A stretch of 26,893 bases of DNA, taken from NCBI GenBank assembly GCA_934659475.1, contig CAKUHX010000006.1, positions 1-26,893 on the forward strand, written 5' to 3'. The notes beneath the pieces were generated by a model. It saw only the letters and a program-made list of their open reading frames with translations. It did no database searches and had not been told where the DNA came from. Position numbers and translations under genes: made by a program. Source of the stretch: an uncultured Oscillospiraceae bacterium (GTDB lineage: Bacteria > Bacillota > Clostridia > Oscillospirales > Oscillospiraceae). Of this stretch, positions 7,709 through 13,516 are shown piece by piece (the first letter of the stretch is position 1; the number at the start of each line of letters is the position of its first letter).

Positions 7709-8950
7709 CTATCGGGTCACGCTGACCACGATGCTGTAATCTCCGATGACGCCCACGCTGCCCGCCGCGTCCAGATACACCCGCACGGGGATCGTGTAGG
7801 TACCGGAGCCGGTGACGTCCTTCAGGTCGGCCACGATGCGCAGCTGACTGCTGTCGATCAGGGCCAGTTCCTCGGCCGCCCCCCGGACATACACCGTCTT
7901 AGCCTCGGTATCCGACTGGGCGGAGTAGCCGCTGGGCACGTTCTGCAGCTTGATGTTGTCCACCTCGTAAGATCGGGTGTCCAGACCGCTGACGGTAACG
8001 GTCACCTTGGCCTCGGTGATGCCGGTGACATTCTCCAGACTGGGATCCAGGTCGATGTTGAAGGTGAAGTTGCTGGTCCCCACCACCTTGGACAGATCGA
8101 TGCTGCCCAGAGAGATCTCGGTGAGGTGCTCCACATCCTCCTTGGTCCCCGCCACGGTGATCTTGCTGGGCACGATCAGGGGCTCGGCGATGTCATCCAC
8201 GGTAGCGCCGCCGCCGGCCACGATATTTACCGTAAGGGGGATCTCCTTTACGACCACGATGGGATATACCACATAGGCGGTGTCACAGCTGACTTCCGCA
8301 TCCAGATCCTTCAGCTCGTCCCCGCTGCTGTCCAGCAGCTTGATGGGCAGGTCGCCGGTGAACTTCTCCTTCATCTCCTTGGCCTCCAGCACCACTACGG
8401 CCCGGGCCACCCGGTTCACCTGCTCCACCGAGCCGCTGATGGTGACAGACGACGGCTCGATGGTGGGGGTGCCCGCCTGATAGCCCTTGGCCACGCTGCC
8501 CTGCAGCTGGAACTCGATGGGGACGGTGTTGGTGTACAGCTTTTCCACGGTGACGGTAATGGTCTCCGGCTCGCGGTCCTGAATGACCGCGCTTTCGATA
8601 TTCATCACGTTGGACGGCAGCGCGATGCTGCAGGCCAGGGTGTGCTCTCCTGCGGCGTCGATGCGGGAGACGTCCACACTGGCGGTGATGTTCTTCCGAC
8701 TCATTTCGCTCAGCACACTGGCGGGACCCTGGATGGTGGCGCTCACCCGGTCGGCGGACAGGCCGGCGACGGTCAGCCCCTTGCTGGCCAGTACGCTGGA
8801 GCCGGTGACCTGAACGGGGATGTTCCGGATGCGCGCGTCCCCTACCGGGTCTTTTTCCGCCCGGATATACAGCCAAAACACCACGGCCAGGAAAATGGAC
8901 AGCAGGACATAGGCCCACTTGCTCTCCTTCAGGACAGGCAGCTTAACCAT
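7709..8950 (-). CDS. cdaR: YbbR-domain protein, regulator of c-di-AMP cyclase
   Basis: A 413-residue, single-pass membrane protein. An N-terminal transmembrane helix (residues about 12-28, AYVLLSIFLAVVFWLYI) is followed by about four repeats of the YbbR fold, recognisable by NIPVQV, TVTVEKLYTNTVPIEFQLQG, PSSVTISGSVEQVNRV and similar Val/Thr/Ser-rich strands exposed outside the membrane. CdaR binds and modulates CdaA in Firmicutes. The start at 8950 follows AAAGGAGGA at optimal distance and overlaps the cdaA end by eight bases, so the pair is translationally linked. The third gene of the classical module, glmM, is not downstream; rseC is there instead. Confidence 0.94.
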   Translation of the reverse strand: MVKLPVLKESKWAYVLLSIFLAVVFWLYIRAEKDPVGDARIRNIPVQVTGSSVLASKGLTVAGLSADRVSATIQGPASVLSEMSRKNITASVDVSRIDAAGEHTLACSIALPSNVMNIESAVIQDREPETITVTVEKLYTNTVPIEFQLQGSVAKGYQAGTPTIEPSSVTISGSVEQVNRVARAVVVLEAKEMKEKFTGDLPIKLLDSSGDELKDLDAEVSCDTAYVVYPIVVVKEIPLTVNIVAGGGATVDDIAEPLIVPSKITVAGTKEDVEHLTEISLGSIDLSKVVGTSNFTFNIDLDPSLENVTGITEAKVTVTVSGLDTRSYEVDNIKLQNVPSGYSAQSDTEAKTVYVRGAAEELALIDSSQLRIVADLKDVTGSGTYTIPVRVYLDAAGSVGVIGDYSIVVSVTR

Positions 8951-9836
8951 CGTCTTCCTCCTTTCTGCTCAGACCGGCCAGCAGACCGGACACGGAGGAC
9001 AGCAGCGGACTGTTCTTCTTATCGGCCCCCTCCTGGACTGCCAGCTCGTTGCGCAGCAGCCGCTCCAGGGTCTCCGGCGCAAGATGCCGTTTCAGTAGGC
9101 CGCCCACGGCGGCGGAGATGGAGCCTGTCTCCTCCGACACGATGACCACCACGGCGTCGGTCTGTTCACTGATGCCGATACCGGCCCGGTGCCGCATGCC
9201 CAGATCCCGGCTGAGATTCACGTTGCCGGACAGGGGCAGCATGCAGCCCGCGCCCACGATGCGACCGTTCCGGACGATGACCGCCCCATCGTGGAGGGGG
9301 GCCTTGTTCCAGAATAGATTCTTCAAAAGCTCGGCGGACACGGCGCAGTCCAGAGGTGTCCCCGTCTTTATCACGCCGTCCAGCAGATTCTGCCGCTCGA
9401 AAACCATCAGCGCGCCCACCTTGTCCCGGGACATGGAGGTGTAGGCCTCTACGGTCTGTGTGATGGCGTTCTCCATCTCGTCGGCGCTGGGAGTATAGCG
9501 GGAGACAAACATCCCCGCCAGGCGGCTGCTGCCTACCCGCTCCAGAAAGCTGCGGATCTCCGGCTGGAACAGGATGACCAGGGCCAAAATGCCCCACTCC
9601 ACCGCCTTGTTCAGCAGGAAGCTGGTGGCGATCAGCTGGAACTTGGAGGACAGCCACATGGCCACCAGCAGCAGTCCCACGCCCCGCAGCACCCGCCCGG
9701 AGCTGCTCTTGCGCACCATCCACAGCAGCTTGTAGATCACGAAGGAGAGAATGGCGATGTCCAACAGGTCTGTAATATGGATGGACATATAGACGGGCAG
9801 CCCGTCCGCGATCAAATTCTGTAATAGTTCGTTCAA
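8943..9836 (-). CDS. cdaA: Diadenylate cyclase CdaA
   Basis: A 297-residue membrane enzyme that joins two ATP into cyclic di-AMP, the regulator of potassium and osmolyte balance. Three N-terminal hydrophobic segments (about 23-40, 51-66, 76-92) are followed by a DAC domain with the catalytic DGA at 183-185 (LHDGAVIV) and RHR at 215-217 (GMRHRAGIG). The start is placed at TTG 9836, eight bases after AGGGAG. An in-frame ATG at 9893 overlaps the -35 box of the promoter and would lie upstream of the transcription start, so it cannot be used from that promoter. A later ATG (MSIHITDLL) is possible but has no ribosome-binding site. Overlaps cdaR by eight bases. Confidence 0.93.
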   Translation of the reverse strand: MNELLQNLIADGLPVYMSIHITDLLDIAILSFVIYKLLWMVRKSSSGRVLRGVGLLLVAMWLSSKFQLIATSFLLNKAVEWGILALVILFQPEIRSFLERVGSSRLAGMFVSRYTPSADEMENAITQTVEAYTSMSRDKVGALMVFERQNLLDGVIKTGTPLDCAVSAELLKNLFWNKAPLHDGAVIVRNGRIVGAGCMLPLSGNVNLSRDLGMRHRAGIGISEQTDAVVVIVSEETGSISAAVGGLLKRHLAPETLERLLRNELAVQEGADKKNSPLLSSVSGLLAGLSRKEEDDG

Positions 9837-9869
9837 CTGGGCCACTCCCTCTGCACAGTTTATCAAGTT

Positions 9870-9898
9870 ATTATACGATATTCCAGCGAACATAGCAA
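9870..9898 (-). promoter_or_regulatory. Sigma-A-type promoter of the cdaA operon
   Basis: On the minus strand TTGCTA (9893-9898), a 17-base spacer and a perfect TATAAT (9870-9875). Transcription would start near 9863, giving a leader of about 27 bases before the TTG start at 9836. It lies between the hairpin ending the aminotransferase gene and cdaA, and should drive cdaA, cdaR, rseC, DUF5685, the J-protein and the membrane-protein gene. Confidence 0.8.
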
Positions 9899-9951
9899 CA
9901 GCATTTCACCCCGGGAGGATGAATTTTTTCTGAATTTTGGCCGGGAACGAA

Positions 9952-9986
9952 AATATCCCCGGCCCTGGGCCAGGGCCGGGGATATT
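9952..9986 (-). terminator. Perfect 16-bp hairpin ending the DUF3343-aminotransferase unit
   Basis: Arms 9952-9967 and 9971-9986 are exactly complementary with a 3-base loop. The minus-strand continuation reads TTTTCGTTC, a modest T-tract partly formed by the stem base. The hairpin lies six bases beyond the aminotransferase stop. Intrinsic terminator, separating this unit from the cdaA promoter. Confidence 0.8.
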
Positions 9987-9992
9987 CCTGGT

Positions 9993-11117
9993 TCAGCGGT
10001 CCATGACCGCGCGCACCGCGCGGATGAACCTTTCTGCCTCCTTCACCGTCGTAAAGGCGGAGACACTGGCCCGGACCGTTCCGGTCTCCAGCGTGCCCGC
10101 CGTGGTATGGGCCAGAGGGGCGCAGTGCAGTCCCGCCCGCAAGGCAAAGCCCATGTCGTCCAGCAGACCGCACAGCTCCTCGCAGTCCTCCCCCGCCGCC
10201 CGGAAGGACAGCGCCCCCATCTGGTCGGCCGGGTCGGCCGCCCGGAACGCCTGTATCCCCGGGATACCGGCCAGCCCCTCGCCCATGCGGGCGGCCAGCT
10301 GCCGCTCGTGGGCGCCGATGGCCGCTGTGCCCCGGAGTTTTACAAAGCGCAGCCCCTCCAAAAGTCCGGCCACACCGACCATATTGTGGGTGCCGGCCTC
10401 CAGCCGGTCGGGCAGAAATCCGGGCATGGACTGATCTCGGGACTCACTGCCTGTGCCACCCTCCATCAATGGAAGGGCCGGCCCGGCACACAGCAGCAGC
10501 CCCGTCCCCTGGGGCCCATACAGCCCCTTGTGCCCGGGCATGGCGATAAAGGCGGCCCCCGTCTGCTTCAGGGACACCGGCAGAGCCCCCGCCGACTGGG
10601 ACGCGTCAAGGATCAGGGGCACGCCCCGGCGGCGGCACAGGGCGGCGATCTGCTCCACCGGCAGCACATAGCCGAATACGTTGGACACATGGGTGCAGAT
10701 CGCCGCATCCACCTCCGGTGTCAGCAGGCGTTCAAACTCCGCGATCATTTTCTCCGGCTGAAACAGGGGGGCCGCCGCAGTTTTGACCGTCACATTGCCG
10801 ATGGCATGGAGCGGCCGGGTCACGGCATTGTGCTCGTAGCCAGAGATCAGGACCGTCATCCCGGGCTTCACCAGAGTCTTGATGGCGATGTTCAGCCCGT
10901 GGGTGGCATTGAAGGTGAATACCACCTGCTCTGGGTCATCCACGTCAAACAGCTCTGCCGCCGCTTTCCGGCACAGATATGCCGTTTCCGCCCCCAGCCG
11001 GGACGCCTGGTGGCCGCCGCGGCCGGGAGAGGACATGGAGCGGATGGCCCGGACAGAAGCCCGGGCCACCGCCGGCGGCTTTTGCAGGGTGGTGGCCGCG
11101 CTGTCCAGATAGATCAC
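9993..11117 (-). CDS. Cysteine desulfurase-like class V aminotransferase
   Basis: A 374-residue PLP enzyme of the SufS/CsdA-like branch. From the start, IYLDSAATT is the typical opening; His96 (GYEHNA), Asp171 and Gln174 (LDASQSAG) contact PLP, and Lys197 in MPGHKGLYG should form the Schiff base. Cys332 in RAGLHCAPLAH aligns with the catalytic Cys of SufS (GHHCA), so the residues needed for removing sulfur or selenium from Cys or selenocysteine are present. The start is GTG 11117, after AAGGAGGTGG and overlapping the DUF3343 stop by four bases (GTGA). Pairing with a DUF3343 gene suggests sulfur or selenium transfer; the true substrate is unproven. No iscU or suf scaffold gene is adjacent. Confidence 0.9.
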   Translation of the reverse strand: MIYLDSAATTLQKPPAVARASVRAIRSMSSPGRGGHQASRLGAETAYLCRKAAAELFDVDDPEQVVFTFNATHGLNIAIKTLVKPGMTVLISGYEHNAVTRPLHAIGNVTVKTAAAPLFQPEKMIAEFERLLTPEVDAAICTHVSNVFGYVLPVEQIAALCRRRGVPLILDASQSAGALPVSLKQTGAAFIAMPGHKGLYGPQGTGLLLCAGPALPLMEGGTGSESRDQSMPGFLPDRLEAGTHNMVGVAGLLEGLRFVKLRGTAAIGAHERQLAARMGEGLAGIPGIQAFRAADPADQMGALSFRAAGEDCEELCGLLDDMGFALRAGLHCAPLAHTTAGTLETGTVRASVSAFTTVKEAERFIRAVRAVMDR

Positions 11118-11368
11118 AGCTCCACCTCCTTGTAGTCTCCGCCAACATCCTTGGAGAACACCCTCTTTGGCATCAGATCCGCCCGATACAGCAGCGCCAG
11201 CGCCTCGCTCAGGCGGCGCTGGGCGATCTTGACTGAGTGGCTGCAGCCCTCCCCCGCGATCTGCCTGGGCGAGCGCAGGATCTGGGTGGGAACGCCCCCT
11301 CGCTCCAGTACCTCCGCGGTGCGCTGGGCATAGGTGAGGGAGCGGCATACGATGAGATAATAGAGCAT
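11114..11368 (-). CDS. DUF3343 protein, putative sulfur/selenium carrier-like
   Basis: An 84-residue protein of the DUF3343 family, whose Pfam description is a putative Se/S carrier-like protein. The layout YYLIVCRSLTYAQRTAEVLERGG, a short basic middle (RSPRQIAGEGC) and a C-terminal VFSKDVGGDYKEVEL are characteristic. Cys8 and Cys42 are the only cysteines; Cys42 in the GC turn is the best candidate for carrying a persulfide or selenide. AAAGGAAC lies eight bases before the ATG. It overlaps the downstream desulfurase-like gene by four bases, a pairing that suggests donor and acceptor. No selD, selA or selB is in the window, so a selenium role is inference. Confidence 0.85.
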   Translation of the reverse strand: MLYYLIVCRSLTYAQRTAEVLERGGVPTQILRSPRQIAGEGCSHSVKIAQRRLSEALALLYRADLMPKRVFSKDVGGDYKEVEL

Positions 11369-11382
11369 AGCTACGTTCCTTT

Positions 11383-11502
11383 CTTATCTCTGCACGGCCC
11401 CGTCAGAGACAGAACCGCGCATCCCATCCTATGTCCGCCCAGGTCCTTCGGACACAGCGGCGGCCCGTCTCTGACGAGACGGGCCGCCGCAGGACCGTTG
11501 TT
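11383..11502 (-). promoter_or_regulatory. Structured intergenic RNA candidate before DUF3343
   Basis: The gap between the ispF stop and DUF3343 holds a perfect 15-bp hairpin (arms 11457-11471 and 11476-11490, 4-base loop). Around it, 11491-11496 can pair with 11442-11447, while 11432-11437 can pair with 11449-11454, and 11402-11410 can pair with 11467-11475 inside the big hairpin. These helices compete. No T-run follows the hairpin in either direction, so it is not a standard terminator. It may be a Rho-type or processed ispF 3' end, or an attenuator of the downstream genes. Confidence 0.45.
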
Positions 11503-11973
11503 TCACTTTTCCAGCAGGCAGACCGCGTGGGCGGCCATGCCCTCGCCGGAGCCGGTAAAGCCCAGCCCCTCCTCCGTGGTGGCCTTCACGTTCACCTGCT
11601 CCTCCTCCAGTCCCAGATGCCCGGCCAGCCCCCGGCGCATGGCTGGGATGTAGGGAGCCAGCTTGGGCCGCTGGGCTAAAATGGTGGCATCCACATTGGA
11701 CACCTGCCAGCCCCGCGCCCTCAGCAGCCCGGCTACATGCTCCAGCAGCTTCATACTGTCCGCACCGGCGTAAGCGGGGTCGGTATCCGGAAAATGCTTT
11801 CCGATGTCCCCCAGCCCGGCGGCCCCCAGCAGGGCGTCCATCACCGCATGGGTCAGCACGTCCGCGTCGGAGTGGCCCAGCAGGCCCTTTTCATAGGGGA
11901 CCTCCACCCCGCCCAGGATCAGCTTCCGCTCCAGGACCAGGCGGTGTACGTCATAGCCGTGTCCGATCCGCAT
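11503..11973 (-). CDS. ispF: 2-C-methyl-D-erythritol 2,4-cyclodiphosphate synthase
   Basis: A 156-residue enzyme of the MEP isoprenoid pathway that forms MEcPP with release of CMP; it acts as a homotrimer in the cytosol. The start [12 protein letters not shown] carries metal ligands Asp8 and His10, and His42 lies in [18 protein letters not shown], the defining motif. Later [25 protein letters not shown] and [14 protein letters not shown] complete the family pattern. The ATG at 11973 shares a base with the ispD stop (TGATG); another ATG one codon earlier gives a four-base overlap and is equally possible. GGGAGAG precedes it. Coupled to ispD, which supplies the pathway's preceding cytidylyl step (with IspE between). 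Confidence 0.97.
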   Translation of the reverse strand: MRIGHGYDVHRLVLERKLILGGVEVPYEKGLLGHSDADVLTHAVMDALLGAAGLGDIGKHFPDTDPAYAGADSMKLLEHVAGLLRARGWQVSNVDATILAQRPKLAPYIPAMRRGLAGHLGLEEEQVNVKATTEEGLGFTGSGEGMAAHAVCLLEK

Positions 11974-12725
11974 CATATCTCTCCCCTCCCTCTGGCCTCC
12001 AGGATCGCCCGGGCCACCAGCAGGTCGAAGGGCGTGGTCAGCTTCAGCGCCTCCTTGCTGCCCCGGGTCAGGGACACCTTCATGCCCATCCGCTCCACGC
12101 AGGAGCAGTCGTCCGTTACCTGTGCCCCCTCCTCTGCCGCCTTTTGCAGGGCGGCGCGGATCAGGTCGGCGTCAAACACCTGGGGGGTCTGCACCGCCAT
12201 AAGGGCGGCCCGATCCACCGTATCCACCGCCAGGCCTTCCTCCACACGCTTGACCGTATCGGTCAGCGGCAGCGCCGGGGCGGCCGCCCCGGTCTCTGCC
12301 CCCCGCAGCAGGACCTCCTCCAGCACGCTCTGGGGCAGCAGGGGCCGCGCCCCGTCGTGAATAGCCACCAACTCCGCATCCGGGCGCACCTCGCTCAGGC
12401 CTTTCCGAACGGAGTCTATGCGCTCCGCCCCGCCGACGACCACCTTGGTCACCCGGTCCAGGCGGTACTTCCGGCACAGGCGGCCGATCTCATCCAGCCG
12501 CTCCCGGCTGGTGACCACGACCACCTCGTCCACCAGAGGGCAGTCCTGGAATACCCACAGGGCGTGCACGATGGCCGGCAGCTCCCCAAGGGGCACCATG
12601 ATCTTATCGATCCCCTCCATTCGGGAAGCGTTTCCCGCCGCCACTACGATCACCGAGGTGACAGGCCGCGTCTTTCTTGCCTGTTCCCCGCGTTTTTCCT
12701 TCAACCAGCCCATCAAACCGGACAT
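11973..12725 (-). CDS. ispD: 2-C-methyl-D-erythritol 4-phosphate cytidylyltransferase
   Basis: A 250-residue cytidylyltransferase of the MEP pathway. After a basic N-terminal extension of about 20 residues ([16 protein letters not shown]) comes the nucleotide-binding motif AAGNASRM, which lacks the second Gly of the classical AAGxGxRM; then [32 protein letters not shown] and [11 protein letters not shown], all typical of IspD. Length is near the usual 225-240 plus the extension. The start is one of two adjacent ATGs (12728 or 12725), both after GGGAGG; the second has the better spacing. It lies 63 bases after carD with a strong terminator between them, and overlaps ispF. No separate promoter was convincing in the gap. 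Confidence 0.95.
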   Translation of the reverse strand: MSGLMGWLKEKRGEQARKTRPVTSVIVVAAGNASRMEGIDKIMVPLGELPAIVHALWVFQDCPLVDEVVVVTSRERLDEIGRLCRKYRLDRVTKVVVGGAERIDSVRKGLSEVRPDAELVAIHDGARPLLPQSVLEEVLLRGAETGAAAPALPLTDTVKRVEEGLAVDTVDRAALMAVQTPQVFDADLIRAALQKAAEEGAQVTDDCSCVERMGMKVSLTRGSKEALKLTTPFDLLVARAILEARGRGEI

Positions 12726-12755
12726 CATCCAACCTCCCGCTGTATTTTGCGCCTG

Positions 12756-12782
12756 AAAAAAGGGGCCGGACGGCCCCTTTTT
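12756..12782 (-). terminator. Intrinsic terminator after carD
   Basis: Eleven-base arms (12757-12767 and 12772-12782) with a 4-base loop; the GC core GGGGCC/GGCCCC is flanked by A and T runs, so it works in both directions. On the minus strand it ends in six T. It lies ten bases past the carD stop and ahead of ispD. Confidence 0.9.
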
Positions 12783-12791
12783 ATTCTTGTC

Positions 12792-13268
12792 TTACCCCAG
12801 AGCCAGGTCGATCTGCTCCTCCACGGCCTCGTAGCTGCTGCTTTTAGACAGCACCAGCTCTGAGATCAGGATCTGCTTGGCAGCATGGAGCATCTTCCGC
12901 TCGCCAGTGGACAGCCCCCGGGCATTTTCCCGCAAGGTCAGCCCCTTGACCACACTGGCCACCTGGAACAGGTCGCCGCTCTTCATCCGCTCCAGATTCT
13001 GGCGATAGCGGCGGTTCCAGCTTTCGTCCGTATCCACAGGCAGATGGGGCAGGGCAGCCAGGATACGGTCGGCCTCCTGCCCGTCCACAATGGGACGCAC
13101 ACCGATCGTGCCGCTGCCCTCCGTCGGGATCATAACGACCATGGCGCGCACAGGCAGCTTCAGGATGTAATACTCCCGTGTCACGCCGCTCACCCGCTTG
13201 CGCACGATGCTCTCTACCACACCGGCCCCATGCATGGGATGGGCCACCTTATCCCCGATCTGGAACAA
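12792..13268 (-). CDS. carD: CarD family transcriptional regulator
   Basis: A 158-residue protein that binds the RNA polymerase beta subunit and promoter DNA and tunes open-complex stability. The N-terminal 60 residues (FQIGDKVAHPMHGAGVVESI, YYILKLP, VMIPTE) form the Tudor-like RNAP-interacting domain; the helical C-terminal half has SWNRRYRQNLERMKSGDL and GLSTGERKMLHAAKQIL, as in CarD/CdnL proteins. It starts with TTG at 13268: GAGGAGGT lies eight bases upstream, and the intervening ATG at 13275 is out of frame. It has its own promoter and terminator, so it is likely monocistronic. In Firmicutes such proteins respond to starvation or stress; its role here is not shown. Confidence 0.93.
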   Translation of the reverse strand: MFQIGDKVAHPMHGAGVVESIVRKRVSGVTREYYILKLPVRAMVVMIPTEGSGTIGVRPIVDGQEADRILAALPHLPVDTDESWNRRYRQNLERMKSGDLFQVASVVKGLTLRENARGLSTGERKMLHAAKQILISELVLSKSSSYEAVEEQIDLALG

Positions 13269-13354
13269 CGGTCATACCTCCTCGACCTTCGTCTGTCACT
13301 GCCTTCTTCCTTTTTCAGTGCGGAACTGGATCCTTTCCCCTATTTTCTTTTTTT

Positions 13355-13383
13355 ATTATACCGTTCTAAACGGACCTGCGCAA
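13355..13383 (-). promoter_or_regulatory. Promoter of carD with palindrome in the spacer
   Basis: On the minus strand TTGCGC (13378-13383), 17 bases, then a perfect TATAAT (13355-13360). The predicted leader is about 80 bases and A/G rich. The spacer contains the palindrome CCGTT-N3-AACGG (13361-13373), a possible operator position. The -35 box matches consensus only in TTG. Confidence 0.65.
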
Positions 13384-13457
13384 GTGTCCCCACGATTTTT
13401 GGCAAATATTGTGATCTGTTACAGAAGATATGCCCGCCGGTCTCCGCCGAAGCGCAC

Positions 13458-13496
13458 AAAAAAGTCCCCGTCCGGATCACATCCAGACGGGGACTT
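13458..13496 (-). terminator. Intrinsic terminator after ispH-rpsA
   Basis: Arms 13462-13476 and 13482-13496 pair over 15 bases with one G-U wobble on the transcribed strand, a 5-base loop, and a run of six T. It lies 20 bases past the rpsA stop and ends the operon that begins at the MurR-type regulator. Confidence 0.92.
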
Positions 13497-13516
13497 CCGC
13501 TTTATTTACTTGCAGA

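Noticed and set aside
9891..9893. ATG at 9893 as the cdaA start
   Set aside because: It overlaps the -35 box of the promoter and has no ribosome-binding site; the TTG at 9836 is better placed.
11411..11431. A sequence resembling the T-box core before DUF3343
   Set aside because: The resemblance to AGGGTGG-ACCGCG is partial, with the central ACC missing, the region is too short for a T-box leader, and no terminator with a T-run follows.
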